A stretch of 64,000 bases of DNA from assembly GCA_016188115.1 (NCBI GenBank), contig JACPIK010000002.1, positions 1,314,077-1,378,076 of the forward strand, given 5' to 3'. The notes under the pieces are model-generated. The model did not search any database. It was given only the letters and a program-made list of their open reading frames with translations, and was not told the origin of the DNA. Shown in pieces: positions 43,316-52,301 of the stretch. Numbering within the stretch: position 1 is the stretch's first letter; the number at the start of each line of letters is the position of its first letter. This stretch comes from Candidatus Woesearchaeota archaeon. GTDB lineage: Archaea; Nanobdellota; Nanobdellia; Woesearchaeales; GW2011-AR9. Both the position numbers and the translations under genes were made by a program.

Positions 43316-43987
43316 CTATTTACCCAATACTCTTCCAATTAAAATGGGTAATAATTTCATCTCTGCTTTTCGTAAATGTTCTTGAAATGTTGATATACTT
43401 ACTTTTGCAATTCGCGCTAATTGTGCCAAGTTTACCTTATGTGGGTAGGCGTAGTACCCATGCATATACGCTAATTCCAATGCTTTCTTTTGATTCTTTG
43501 TAAGCGAAGGCATTATGTTTGGAAAATATACATCATTCAGAGTTGATTTCTCCATTTTAAGAATAATACATATTTGCATATGCTCTCGTAACTGAGCAAT
43601 AAATTTCTCCAGTTCTTTTTTCTCCCATGATGCCACCTCCCAATATTCGTGACCATCTGAAGAATTGATCACAGGTTTTACAAAAAAGGTTTGAGGAGTA
43701 TGATACAGCATTACGTGTTCTCCTTTTGTCCCCAAATTAATCTCGTAGGTAAAGATGTCACCGGCAATTTCTAAGTTTGTCAGTCTCTTATCTTTTTTCA
43801 AATCTCCTAAGAATTGTTTCTTTTTCTTTTCATCATGGTCTTGAAAATAACACGTAGTTGTGGCATATTTCTTCCCTGCTTTGACGTAGTGGGTAGTAGG
43901 ATATGAAAGAACCGTAAGATCAAATTTCTCACAACGTCGTACGATGGGGCAATCAGCATGGCGTAGTTTGAGTTTGGTAATCCACAT
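43316..43987 (-). CDS. Bat-type HTH_10 regulator
   Basis: A 223-aa protein. The C-terminal 55 residues are the HTH_10 domain of archaeal Bat-like regulators ([20 protein letters not shown] followed by [19 protein letters not shown]). The N-terminal part starts [20 protein letters not shown], a Cys pair that might sense redox or metal, followed by a beta-rich region. Target unknown. It is divergent from the dCTP-deaminase gene. Confidence 0.8.
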   Translation of the reverse strand: MWITKLKLRHADCPIVRRCEKFDLTVLSYPTTHYVKAGKKYATTTCYFQDHDEKKKKQFLGDLKKDKRLTNLEIAGDIFTYEINLGTKGEHVMLYHTPQTFFVKPVINSSDGHEYWEVASWEKKELEKFIAQLREHMQICIILKMEKSTLNDVYFPNIMPSLTKNQKKALELAYMHGYYAYPHKVNLAQLARIAKVSISTFQEHLRKAEMKLLPILIGRVLGK

Positions 43988-44038
43988 ATATTCTAGATAG
44001 GCATAAGATCTTTAAAAAATAAGGGTTTTTCTAAGCTT

Positions 44039-44578
44039 ATGATTCTCTCCACCAAAAAACTTCTCCTTCTCATCCACGAGCAAAAGCTCATCGAGCATCT
44101 CTGCGAACGTGAACTCAATAATCCCGAAGGAACTGGATTTGATCTACGTGTAGCAAAACTATTTCAAATTACGTCTCCAACATTCTTAGGAGTAACACAA
44201 CGTGAAAGTTCATCAACAACACTTCTCGCAGAGATTGGCAAGCAACAATCATACACACTTCAATCAGGCGAGTATGTTTTAGCGCAAACTATTGAAACTC
44301 TCAACATGCCTTCTGATCTCGTTGCATTTTTATCTATGCGCAGCATTCTTTTTCGTGGGGGAGTAATGATGCTCATGTCTGCAAAAGTTGATCCTGGATA
44401 TCAAGGCCCATTAGTTGTCGGTCTAAAAAATGTTGGTCCACATCCATTTACCGTTGAATTGGGGGCACGTTTCATGCATATCCAATTTGCTAAAATCGAT
44501 GGAGATAACATTAGGTCATATGAAGGTCAATGGCAAGGTGGTCGATTAAGTACCAACGGACGTGAAACACAAAATTAG
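44039..44578 (+). CDS. dcd: dCTP deaminase/dUTPase-family enzyme
   Basis: A 179-aa trimeric dUTPase-fold protein. GTGFDLRVAK is motif 1; SMRSILFRGGVMM and VDPGYQGPLVVGLKN carry the substrate-binding Ser, Arg and Asp; the tail YEGQWQGGR is the C-terminal lid. It should deaminate dCTP and perhaps hydrolyse dUTP, feeding dTTP synthesis. Deaminase versus bifunctional activity cannot be decided by reading. Confidence 0.88.
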   Translation: MILSTKKLLLLIHEQKLIEHLCERELNNPEGTGFDLRVAKLFQITSPTFLGVTQRESSSTTLLAEIGKQQSYTLQSGEYVLAQTIETLNMPSDLVAFLSMRSILFRGGVMMLMSAKVDPGYQGPLVVGLKNVGPHPFTVELGARFMHIQFAKIDGDNIRSYEGQWQGGRLSTNGRETQN

Positions 44579-44615
44579 GCAAACCTTTTAATAAGGGAAA
44601 ACGCCCCAGCTCTCC

Positions 44616-46316
44616 ATGAAAGATCTTATCCTTCCTCACGCACTGCACAACGCCATCCAATTTCAAGGCAAAGGTAATTCTAAAGTTGTTTTAGGAGCCG
44701 TACTCAAAGAACATCCACAATTAAAAAGCGACGTTCCGAGCTTAATGAAAGAAATAGATGCAGTATTCAAAGATCTCTCTACTTTGAGTATCGAACAAAT
44801 GCAGCAAAAGCTCAATCAACTACGTCCTGATCTAACCAAACCCACTACCTGCGAAATTCCCCAAGGTCCGCTTAAAGCATTACCCAACGCTTGCAAAGGC
44901 GAAGTTGTCGTGAGAATTGCTCCCTCTCCTTCTGGACCTTTGCATATTGGTCATGCCTATGGTACCTCACTTAACTACGAATACGCCAAGATGTACAACG
45001 GTAAACTAATTTTACGTCTTGAAGATACCAATGCAGAAAACATCTATCCGCAAGCCTATGAACTAATCGAACGCGATGCACGTTGGATGACAGACAATGG
45101 TATTAATGAAGTTGTGCTTCAATCTTCACGTTTAGGCATGTATTACGACAATGCAGAAAAATTGGTTATGGCTGGCAATGCGTATGTGTGTACCTGTTCT
45201 GCTGAAGAATGGAAAGAGCTGAAGAATAAAGCCATTCCCTGTCCCTGTCGAACCATTTCTATCAATGAAAACAAGCTACGATTTGCAAAACTCTTTGGAG
45301 AATATGCCGAAGGAGAAGCAGTTGTGCGTATCAAAACAGATATTGCTCACAAGAATCCCGCCATGCGTGATTTTCCCATCATGCGTATTGTTGAACATAT
45401 CCACCCTAAAACCGGAAAGTCACAACGTGTTTGGCCTTTAATGATTTTTAGCGTCGCGGTCGATGATCATGAATTAGGTATTACGCATGTTCTGAATGGT
45501 AAAGACCATACAGACAACGGCGAAAAAGAGCGCTTAATTATGCAGATGCTAGGCTGGAAAACGCCAGAGTATAAACATTGGGGCATGATCAATTTTGATG
45601 GATTCACATTAAGCACCACTCAAACTCGTCAAGCAATTGAACAAGGAAAATATAATGGGTGGGATGACATTCGTATTCCATTTTTACCTGCACTACGTCG
45701 CCGTGGCTATCAACCGGGTGCGTTTCGCAAATTTGCTATTGAAATAGGTCTAAGTCTGAATGATAAAACCGTTACCATGGAAGAGTTCTGGAAAATGATT
45801 AACTCGTTTAATCGTGACATCATTGAACCAAACGCAAATCGTTACTTTTTCGTGCATGATCCTGTGAAAATTGAACTTAATGGTGCTTCTCATAAAAAAG
45901 TAAGCATGGCCTTGCATGATAGTTTTCCTGATCGGGGTATGCGAACATTAACATCAAGTTCTACTGTCTATCTTGGACGTAAAGATGTTGATCATCTCGA
46001 AGAAGGTAAAATTCATCGTCTCATTGACTTTTGTAACATTGTTATGGAGAATGGTAAATACAAGGTTGTTTCTGAAAAGTATGAAGAATTCAAAAATGCT
46101 TCTAACCGTGGGTCAATTATCCATTGGTTGCCTGTCTGTTCAGATCTTATCAACGTGGAAGTCTTACTCGAAGATGGCTCAATCATCAAAGGCTTTGGCG
46201 AACCCGTGCTCAAGAACATCAAAGAACGCGATATCGTGCAATTTGAACGCTTTGCATTTTGTACGTTGGACGCAAAAACTTCCTCTACTCTAGTATTTTG
46301 GTACTTGCATAAATAA
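44616..46316 (+). CDS. gltX: Glutamyl-tRNA synthetase, archaeal type
   Basis: A 566-aa class I synthetase. The HIGH motif is in RIAPSPSGPLHIGHAYGTSL. The catalytic core continues to DHTDNGEKE, and the class-specific loop reads FTLSTTQTR instead of the usual LSTSK/KMSKS form, so the loop Lys is missing. The C-terminal beta-barrel anticodon domain ends near VQFERFAFCTLD. The archaeal/eukaryal GlnRS-like C-terminus implies non-discriminating charging of tRNA-Glu and possibly tRNA-Gln. Confidence 0.95.
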   Translation: MKDLILPHALHNAIQFQGKGNSKVVLGAVLKEHPQLKSDVPSLMKEIDAVFKDLSTLSIEQMQQKLNQLRPDLTKPTTCEIPQGPLKALPNACKGEVVVRIAPSPSGPLHIGHAYGTSLNYEYAKMYNGKLILRLEDTNAENIYPQAYELIERDARWMTDNGINEVVLQSSRLGMYYDNAEKLVMAGNAYVCTCSAEEWKELKNKAIPCPCRTISINENKLRFAKLFGEYAEGEAVVRIKTDIAHKNPAMRDFPIMRIVEHIHPKTGKSQRVWPLMIFSVAVDDHELGITHVLNGKDHTDNGEKERLIMQMLGWKTPEYKHWGMINFDGFTLSTTQTRQAIEQGKYNGWDDIRIPFLPALRRRGYQPGAFRKFAIEIGLSLNDKTVTMEEFWKMINSFNRDIIEPNANRYFFVHDPVKIELNGASHKKVSMALHDSFPDRGMRTLTSSSTVYLGRKDVDHLEEGKIHRLIDFCNIVMENGKYKVVSEKYEEFKNASNRGSIIHWLPVCSDLINVEVLLEDGSIIKGFGEPVLKNIKERDIVQFERFAFCTLDAKTSSTLVFWYLHK

Positions 46317-46325
46317 ACGCCCAAG

Positions 46326-46724
46326 ATGGAATATTCGTCTAAAGATCCTTCAGGTCATCTCAAACTTACTGTAAGCGATTTTCAAAAAAGTAATATTTTC
46401 TATTCACTTCTTTTTGATATGTTGGGCTTTGAGCAGATCTCTATAAAAGAACAGAGTGCAGGATGGGTTACTCCTCAAGGTTTTGGTATTTGGATCGCAC
46501 AAGCAAAAATAACTGACCTCAAACCAGTTTTTTCTGCCCCTGGCTTTCATCATCTTTGTCTTAAAGCTACGTCTCCACAACAAGTCGATGCCATATACAC
46601 TCTGATGAAAAATCAAACTTTTATTTTCGATCCTCCACAAAAGTACTCGAAATATACAGAAAAATACTATGCTTTCTTTTTTGCCGATCCGGATGGAATG
46701 AAATTAGAAGTGGCATATTATTAA
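46326..46724 (+). CDS. VOC/glyoxalase-superfamily protein
   Basis: A 132-aa protein with paired beta-alpha-beta-beta-beta modules: SGHLKLTVSDFQKSNIFYS at the start and PGFHHLCLKATSPQQVDAIY in the middle, ending FFADPDGMKLEVAYY. Metal-ligand positions include H (GHLKL), H (FHHLCL) and E (LEVAYY). Function could be lyase, dioxygenase or resistance-type binding; the substrate is unknown. It follows gltX by nine bases. Confidence 0.85.
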   Translation: MEYSSKDPSGHLKLTVSDFQKSNIFYSLLFDMLGFEQISIKEQSAGWVTPQGFGIWIAQAKITDLKPVFSAPGFHHLCLKATSPQQVDAIYTLMKNQTFIFDPPQKYSKYTEKYYAFFFADPDGMKLEVAYY

Positions 46725-46787
46725 AACGAGAGGACTATAAAACAAAAAGACCAATACCTTCTTAAATCCATTTTTCCTACTTCTACT

Positions 46788-47270
46788 ATGCAAAACCTCC
46801 ACATTCGTCTTATTGAGCAACGTGATCTCAAAATTCTCGCAAAACTCTACTGTAAAGTCTATGATCACTTTGATGTGGGAGAGAAATGGAAACCTGCATC
46901 CGCCCTCAAACTCATGCAGTATCATTACAATCAACAACCTGATCTCTTTTTTGTCGCAGAAATAGATCAAAGAATTGTGGGTGGGTTTGTCGCTGAGATT
47001 CAACCGTGGTGGGATGGCAATCGCCTGATTAACGGCGAGATTTTTGTTGATCCTGCATATCAAAAACATGGTGTTGGGACGGTTCTCTCAAAAGCACTCT
47101 ACGAAAAAGCAATTAAGAAATACCGTGCTCTTACCTTTGATACCATTACGTTTGCCAAAACAACCTATCCTCTTGCGTGGTATAGTAAGCTAGGTTTTAC
47201 CAAAATGGATAATTTAATGCTGATTTCTGGCAATCTCAAGAAGGTTCTCAAGAATTTGAAGAAGAAATAA
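46788..47270 (+). CDS. GNAT-family acetyltransferase
   Basis: A 160-aa GNAT protein. Segments VAEIDQRIVGGFVAEIQPWW, GEIFVDPAYQKHGVGTVLSK (the acetyl-CoA Q/RxxGxG/A loop) and TYPLAWYSKLGFTKMDNLML (the last strand-helix) are typical. It acetylates an amine of unknown identity. It lies in line with gltX and the VOC gene but 63 bases away. Confidence 0.88.
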   Translation: MQNLHIRLIEQRDLKILAKLYCKVYDHFDVGEKWKPASALKLMQYHYNQQPDLFFVAEIDQRIVGGFVAEIQPWWDGNRLINGEIFVDPAYQKHGVGTVLSKALYEKAIKKYRALTFDTITFAKTTYPLAWYSKLGFTKMDNLMLISGNLKKVLKNLKKK

Positions 47271-47321
47271 ACGGTATCGTCTCTATTTTAGGTGGGGAAA
47301 TTTAATTTTTGTCATGTATAC

Positions 47322-47359
47322 TAAAACTCCCTTGAAATCGAACAGGAAGGGGAGTTTTA
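47322..47359. terminator. Inverted repeat after the GNAT gene
   Basis: TAAAACTCCC (47322-47331) and GGGAGTTTTA (47350-47359) form a 10-bp stem, lengthened by TT/AA after a bulged G. It lies 50 bases after the GNAT stop and may end that transcript; the stem also runs into a TATATATAAAA stretch. Confidence 0.5.
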
Positions 47360-47442
47360 TATATATAAAATGCGCCCTACAATATTCTGATTCAAGCGCA
47401 TTTTACTATATTTCGAAAACTATACAGAAAAAAGTTTCTGGA

Positions 47443-47474
47443 GTTTCGAAAATCGACAAACGATTTTCGGAAAC
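47443..47474. promoter_or_regulatory. Long palindrome before the gene at 47523
   Basis: CGAAAATCG-ACAAA-CGATTTTCG is a perfect 9-bp inverted repeat; outer GTTT/AAAC (with one bulged G) extends it to 13 bp. A third half-site TTTCGAAAA is at 47411-47419. It abuts ATTTAAAA (47475-47482), a TATA box with the right distance to the start at 47523. Probably an operator. Confidence 0.55.
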
Positions 47475-47522
47475 ATTTAAAAGAACTAAACCTTACCTTC
47501 TTATCTTAAAAGAGATGATCAA

Positions 47523-47999
47523 ATGTCGAAAATTGCTCGCGATACGCCATTAGCGGAGTTAACATTACGCCGCTATGAAAAACCTGCCATGGATGGGCGG
47601 GATTTAGTACGTAAATTCTGTCTCTCAGTGGGTCTTTTACAGCCGGGCGATTCTCGCGATGTTGTTGTCGACGTCCTTCTGGTCCTTCTTCAAGCCAAAA
47701 AACGTAAAGAAGAGTTACATTCAGAAGAAATCAAAAATCTGGTTATGGATTATCGTAAGAAAAACGGTTTAGCCATGTTAGGAATTGCATCTTCTAATAT
47801 CCGCAGACAACTCAAACGCCTCAAAGATCTCTATTTAATCGAAACCAACGCCAATTTGTATCGTGTTGCTGAATGGGCTTCTCTAACTGAGCTTTTTGAT
47901 GAAAAAGTAGTCAATTTCGTTCTTAAATCCGTCTTGGCACGTGTCCGTGAGTATGCCAAGAAAGTCGATGAAGAGTATGAGTTGGGGAAAGAAGAGTAG
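47523..47999 (+). CDS. Conserved-looking archaeal helical protein, 158 aa
   Basis: Starts MSKIARDTPLAELTLRRYEK at ATG 47523. Residues about 45-125 look like a winged-helix unit (VVVDVLLVLLQAKKRKEELH, then SSNIRRQLKRLKDLYLIETN and YRVAEW as the wing strand). The C-terminus is a charged helix. It may bind DNA; no family is recalled. The palindrome just upstream of its TATA box fits self-regulation. Confidence 0.65.
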   Translation: MSKIARDTPLAELTLRRYEKPAMDGRDLVRKFCLSVGLLQPGDSRDVVVDVLLVLLQAKKRKEELHSEEIKNLVMDYRKKNGLAMLGIASSNIRRQLKRLKDLYLIETNANLYRVAEWASLTELFDEKVVNFVLKSVLARVREYAKKVDEEYELGKEE

Positions 48000-48048
48000 A
48001 TCTGTTTCTATCTAAAAATATTTAAACTTCAAACGGCTCTTGGTTATT

Positions 48049-48546
48049 ATGTCTTTTAAAGTAACTCCACACAATCTTACCAATGTTCTTGAACAGTATG
48101 CAGATTGGAGAGAACCAACAACGCTTTGGGTCCCTTATGGGCGTCAAGATTTAGAGGTAGGGATCGAGGCTCCATCTCGTCAACAAGTTCAAGCTGCATT
48201 AATCCACTATGATCTACGAGACCAACTTGGTAATCCAAACTTAGGGTTAGATGTGCGAGGTAATTATTTCGGTACAGGTCTTGCCTTGGTTACCGGCCGC
48301 ACCAGATTTGATCCCAAAGATTTCCAGATCAGCTATCGCGCAATCCCTATTGCTCCGGGACTAACAATGTTTGCACGAAATCGTGAATTTCTCTATACTA
48401 CACAACCAGAAGAAGAGGGTGGTCTTGAACGCGTGACGTGGGTAGCTCCTCGTTTTAGTGAACCTATTAAAGGATTCGATGGACGACCATTTCGTATGGA
48501 ATGCATTGGACCAGGAATGTATCAAGGAACACACGGTCTTCTTTAA
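48049..48546 (+). CDS. Hypothetical protein, 165 aa
   Basis: The ATG at 48049 (MSFKVTPHNLTNVLEQYADW) is chosen over a TTG nine bases earlier. The protein is beta-rich, with repeated Gly-Pro turns and no signal or membrane segment. No recognised motif. TATTTAAAC (about 48018-48026) is a suitable TATA box for a leaderless transcript. Function unknown. Confidence 0.55.
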   Translation: MSFKVTPHNLTNVLEQYADWREPTTLWVPYGRQDLEVGIEAPSRQQVQAALIHYDLRDQLGNPNLGLDVRGNYFGTGLALVTGRTRFDPKDFQISYRAIPIAPGLTMFARNREFLYTTQPEEEGGLERVTWVAPRFSEPIKGFDGRPFRMECIGPGMYQGTHGLL

Positions 48547-48586
48547 TTAGTATAAATTAAGATAAGAAAAAAGAGCTAAAAAAAAT

Positions 48587-48850
48587 CTAAACAATATCTT
48601 CTTCTGCAACAACGATATAATCACCGGTTGCAATAACTGCGGAGAATGGAATTAATACTTGGCCGTCTTTGGTTTTTTCAAGTTCCATACGGTCGATGTA
48701 TGCGGTTCCATTACGCAATACGATATGAATCAATTCTCCTGATCCAACTTCGTAGATGAGATCTCCTACTTCTCCAAACTTCTTACCAGATTTGGATACA
48801 ATAGTTTTTCCTAGGAGTTCTTTAGAATAACACTTGTCTTTCTCTGCCAT
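48587..48850 (-). CDS. PRC-barrel domain protein
   Basis: ATG 48850 is preferred because GGGTGA lies ahead of it on the leftward strand; the product is 87 aa. LLGKTIVSKSGKKFGEVGDL is the typical PRC-barrel start, then a strand with VLIPFSAVIATGDYIVV. Archaeal stand-alone PRC proteins are abundant and include CdpB cell-division proteins and RimM-like RNA partners. Which role applies here is open. Confidence 0.85.
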   Translation of the reverse strand: MAEKDKCYSKELLGKTIVSKSGKKFGEVGDLIYEVGSGELIHIVLRNGTAYIDRMELEKTKDGQVLIPFSAVIATGDYIVVAEEDIV

Positions 48851-49025
48851 GATGATTTCACCCTCATTTTTGATCGCCAATTACCCAAAAGCGATATCCT
48901 ACAGAGAGGTGGAGGATATATAAAGTTTACGGTGATGGTATAGTTATAGTACAGGTGGTAAATCCTGTCCCTGAAACGTAAAATGGAGCTAAAATCTTAA
49001 ATACCCTCTCTTCCTCTTTCTCTTT

Positions 49026-49859
49026 ATGTGGACTCATTCCCTTGATCCTGTATTAGTCCATCTCGGACCGCTCGAAATTCGCTGGTATGGGTTGGTCTAT
49101 GTTCTGGGTTTTCTGTTTGCTGCCTGGTTATTACATAAATATCGTTCTCATCTCAACATGAGCAAAGATGAAGTCTGGGATTTGATGCTCTATGTTATTT
49201 TAGGAGTATTAATTGGCTCGCGTGTTTTTGAAGTCTTTTGGGAACCACGTTACTATCTTTCTAATCCTTTGAATTTCTTTAAAGTCTGGCAAGGAGGCAT
49301 GAGTTTTCATGGCGGGTTTGTTGGTATAATTGCAGGGGTATGGCTCTATGCTCGCAAGACAAAACGGTCATTTTCACAACTTGCTGATATCATTTCCATG
49401 CCAGCCATGCTTGCACTTGCGTTTGGCAGAATTGCTAACTTCGTGAATGGGGAATTATGGGGCACTGTTGCCGATCAAACAAAGACTTGGTGGTGTGTCA
49501 ATTTCAAAAACACCGGTGGTCAAGATCTCTGTCGACATCCTCAACAGTTGTATGCTGCTACATATCGTTTTATGATTGCTGGTTGGCTGTGGTTTTTGCT
49601 ATCAAAGAATAAGTTCAGGACAGGTCAAGTCACTAGCGTTCGTGACCAGCACTTCTCTTCATTTCGTGCTGGCTTTCTCTTCTGGAACTTCGTCCTCCTT
49701 GAAGGTATCGGTCGTTTCATCGTTGACTTTTGGCGCGAAGACACACTCTGGGGTCCCTTGACAATTGGTCAATGGTTTAGTGCTGCGATGGTTGTCGTGG
49801 CAGTTGTGGTAATGATACGAAGGTACAAAGATGATTGGAAAAAGATAACTCAAAAATAA
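49026..49859 (+). CDS. lgt: Prolipoprotein diacylglyceryl transferase
   Basis: A 277-aa polytopic membrane enzyme. Family blocks are RWYGLVYVLGFLFAAWLL, GSRVFEVFWE, GGMSFHGGFVG (catalytic His), and the Lgt signature LAFGRIANFVNGELWG. It transfers a diacylglyceryl group to the lipobox Cys of prolipoproteins. Lgt is a bacterial enzyme uncommon in archaea, whose own lipids are ethers, so the lipid donor is a question. The protein at 52302-52757 has a fitting lipobox. Confidence 0.93.
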   Translation: MWTHSLDPVLVHLGPLEIRWYGLVYVLGFLFAAWLLHKYRSHLNMSKDEVWDLMLYVILGVLIGSRVFEVFWEPRYYLSNPLNFFKVWQGGMSFHGGFVGIIAGVWLYARKTKRSFSQLADIISMPAMLALAFGRIANFVNGELWGTVADQTKTWWCVNFKNTGGQDLCRHPQQLYAATYRFMIAGWLWFLLSKNKFRTGQVTSVRDQHFSSFRAGFLFWNFVLLEGIGRFIVDFWREDTLWGPLTIGQWFSAAMVVVAVVVMIRRYKDDWKKITQK

Positions 49860-49871
49860 AAAATAAAGAAA

Positions 49872-50591
49872 TTACTCCCTCACTTTTCTTGTAACGACAA
49901 GTTCCAAGTCCTCTCGTTGGTGAGTATCGTTGAGGATTTTACGCAAATCGGCTTCCGTTTTCGCTAATGTTTGCTCGTCCTCTGACTCAAACTCGACGCG
50001 GGTAAAGTGCCTGCCACTAACACCATACGCTCCTATTCTCGCGGTGGGATTCTCTGTCGCGTATCTGTTCAAATACACGTGAACCGCTTTGGCAACAACT
50101 TCTCGTTTCTCATGTGAGGTCAGTACCTTATGTTCGGTGTCTCTAATATACCCTGTAAATCTGCGTGAGGTTGGGTCGATGTGTTGTTCTAAATCAACAT
50201 CTAAAACAAACTTGTAGTTGATGAAACTAAATTCTCGCAGCGATCGTTGAAGATCACTAGCAGATTCAACTCCCAATTTGTAGGCAATCTCTACTCCGCT
50301 CTCACAATCGCCAAATTCGCCCTCATATCCGTTCAGATGAAGTCGTACTCGTTGCGACTCAAGTGTCTCTAGAGTTTCTATTCCTTCTTTTGGACTTGTC
50401 ATCCCTTCAAGGGGTGCATATAAATCTGCGAGAAACTCTAATCCCGATTCTGTAGTTCTCAACTCAACAGTGAGATTAGCTGATCTATGTTTTAATACCA
50501 GAGAGTCTTCACTCACTCCTTCAATCTGTTCAAACCTTCGCGTCAATGCTTGAGGCATTTGTTGGTACATATCCCTTATTTTTTGATTCAT
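49872..50591 (-). CDS. Hypothetical protein, 239 aa
   Basis: Soluble and charged, starting MNQKIRDMYQQMPQALTRRF. Mixed alpha/beta composition, no recognised motif. Convergent with lgt, divergent from the TrmB-like gene at 50715. Its start codon is 120 bases from that of the neighbour, so their promoters are close and could be co-regulated. Confidence 0.5.
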   Translation of the reverse strand: MNQKIRDMYQQMPQALTRRFEQIEGVSEDSLVLKHRSANLTVELRTTESGLEFLADLYAPLEGMTSPKEGIETLETLESQRVRLHLNGYEGEFGDCESGVEIAYKLGVESASDLQRSLREFSFINYKFVLDVDLEQHIDPTSRRFTGYIRDTEHKVLTSHEKREVVAKAVHVYLNRYATENPTARIGAYGVSGRHFTRVEFESEDEQTLAKTEADLRKILNDTHQREDLELVVTRKVRE

Positions 50592-50714
50592 TTTTCTATT
50601 CCTCCATCTACCTCAAACCCATTTCTAAACTCTCAAAGTCCTCTTAAACAATCACTCTCCAAAAATGGAGGAGAAAAAGAAAGCATTAAAAACAGCCAAA
50701 TCATTCAACTAAAA

Positions 50715-51434
50715 ATGGACGCTCAAATCCTCGAAGACATCGGTCTCACTACGGCCGAAATCAAAGTCTATCTCACTCTGTTAGAACTCGGCTCATCCAC
50801 TGCTGGCCCTATTATCGAGAAATCACGTCTGCAAAGCTCTGTGGTTCACATGACGTTAATCAAACTCACTAGTAAAGGATTCATAACAAGCATTCAAGAA
50901 GGCAAACGGCACCACTATCAAGCTACCAATCCCAACAACATCGTCAATTTCATTAACGAAAAGAGAGATCGTTTCCAACAACTCCTCCCACAACTTCTCG
51001 TAAAACAACAACAAGCCAAAGCAAAACCTGAAGTCACACTCTATCGTGGCATCAAAGGGATTAAAGAATTATTATTAGAACTTCTCAACGCTGGAGGTTC
51101 AGAACATCACACATTCGGCTCAAGTAAAAAATCATTAATGCTCGGCGATGCGTGGTGGGTTCACTATCACAAACAACGTGCCGCTAAGAAAATCAAAGCA
51201 AAACTACTCTTCAACGAATCTCTTAAAGCGTGGAACGCAGAAGCAAAATACCCTTTAGCTCAAGTCAAATACACCAAGCAAGGTTTTGAACCACTTACAG
51301 AAACTATAATAAGAAACGACAAAGTTGGCATCATCATCTGGACAGACAACCCAATTGGGACATTAATCCACCAAAAAGAAGCTGCAGAGTCGTACGATCA
51401 ATTTTTTACGTTGATGTGGGGTGGTGGTCGTTAA
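50715..51434 (+). CDS. TrmB-family transcriptional regulator (paralogue 3)
   Basis: ATG 50715 gives 239 aa; the longer frame runs back over the neighbouring promoter. The winged helix reads ILEDIGLTTAEIKVYLTLLE, then QSSVVHMTLIKLTSKGFI, followed by a sensor domain with VTLYRGIKGIKELLLELL. An ATTAAAAAC box about 20-30 bases before the ATG predicts a leaderless mRNA. A CTCC-N6-GGAG inverted repeat at about 50665-50680 lies upstream. The stop overlaps the convergent proteasome-like gene by four bases. Confidence 0.85.
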   Translation: MDAQILEDIGLTTAEIKVYLTLLELGSSTAGPIIEKSRLQSSVVHMTLIKLTSKGFITSIQEGKRHHYQATNPNNIVNFINEKRDRFQQLLPQLLVKQQQAKAKPEVTLYRGIKGIKELLLELLNAGGSEHHTFGSSKKSLMLGDAWWVHYHKQRAAKKIKAKLLFNESLKAWNAEAKYPLAQVKYTKQGFEPLTETIIRNDKVGIIIWTDNPIGTLIHQKEAAESYDQFFTLMWGGGR

Positions 51435-52144
51435 GCTGCTTTCTGAGTCCGATAACTAAACTCTGAATCATACTCTAAAACCTGCACTCCATTGCAATCA
51501 AGTCGGCTCATTCCAAATCCTAATAAGAAAGGGTTACCCTGCCAATCATTTATTCTATATCCTGCAATACCCTGGCGAGTTGCCTCTCGTACTTTTATTT
51601 CAATATCACTTCTGTTTTCTTCGCCCAAACTTTTCTTTCTTAAGGTTGAAAAAGCATCACTGCGATGGTTACATCCTGCTGCATAAAACGCAACTGATTT
51701 AAACAAAAATTTTCGTTGTTCAATAGCAATATTTCTCTGGGTCTCTTTGTGTCTCGTTTCAATATCTCTTTGATGTCCAAAATTACGAACATATAATTCA
51801 AAATCTCCTTGTCGGTTGATACCCACTATCATAGAAAGCTCACAATATATACGATAATTTCCATCATCTGTGGATAGATGATGTGATAAATATCCATTAA
51901 GATGTGAAAGTGGGTCGTCACTTCCCTTGACTGCTCTTCTTAACTCCTCATAAAATTCTTCCACTGTCAAATCGCGATTTGTTATTCTTGAAGAAGGTAT
52001 TTCACCACAGAGCCCAACGAGCATTCCTCCAACTTCCTGTGCTTTATGTGTGAAATGTCTTGGGTAATAAATCGTTGTAGTAACTATTGTATCATATGCA
52101 AAGATAATGCCCTCCTGGGTTTTTGCAGCTACGAGTAAAGTCAT
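51431..52144 (-). CDS. Proteasome-beta/HslV-like Ntn hydrolase
   Basis: ATG 52144 gives M followed by TLLVAAKTQEGIIFAYDTIV. After Met removal the protein starts with Thr1, and counting from it Asp17 (AYD) and Lys33 (FTHK) fall exactly where proteasome beta and HslV place their catalytic residues. The middle (GGMLVGLCGEI) matches the strand after K33. Length (237 aa) suits a 20S-like beta subunit or Anbu. It lacks a propeptide. It is not the normal archaeal PsmB, and no partner genes are adjacent. Confidence 0.68.
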   Translation of the reverse strand: MTLLVAAKTQEGIIFAYDTIVTTTIYYPRHFTHKAQEVGGMLVGLCGEIPSSRITNRDLTVEEFYEELRRAVKGSDDPLSHLNGYLSHHLSTDDGNYRIYCELSMIVGINRQGDFELYVRNFGHQRDIETRHKETQRNIAIEQRKFLFKSVAFYAAGCNHRSDAFSTLRKKSLGEENRSDIEIKVREATRQGIAGYRINDWQGNPFLLGFGMSRLDCNGVQVLEYDSEFSYRTQKAA

Positions 52145-52301
52145 AATCAACTAATAAAAAGTAGCTTTAAAAGAAATATTCTACTTTATTCTTGATATTG
52201 CAGAATAATTGATATCTTCTAAATCCACAATCTCTCCACAACATTTTTAAATAACTCCTCTTGTTACCATTAAATAGAAACAACAATCGGAGGAAATCCC
52301 T

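Noticed and set aside
47314-47553. A 79-aa frame overlapping the hairpin region
   Set aside because: It covers an inverted repeat, an operator-like palindrome and a TATA box, has no RBS and no recognisable protein features.
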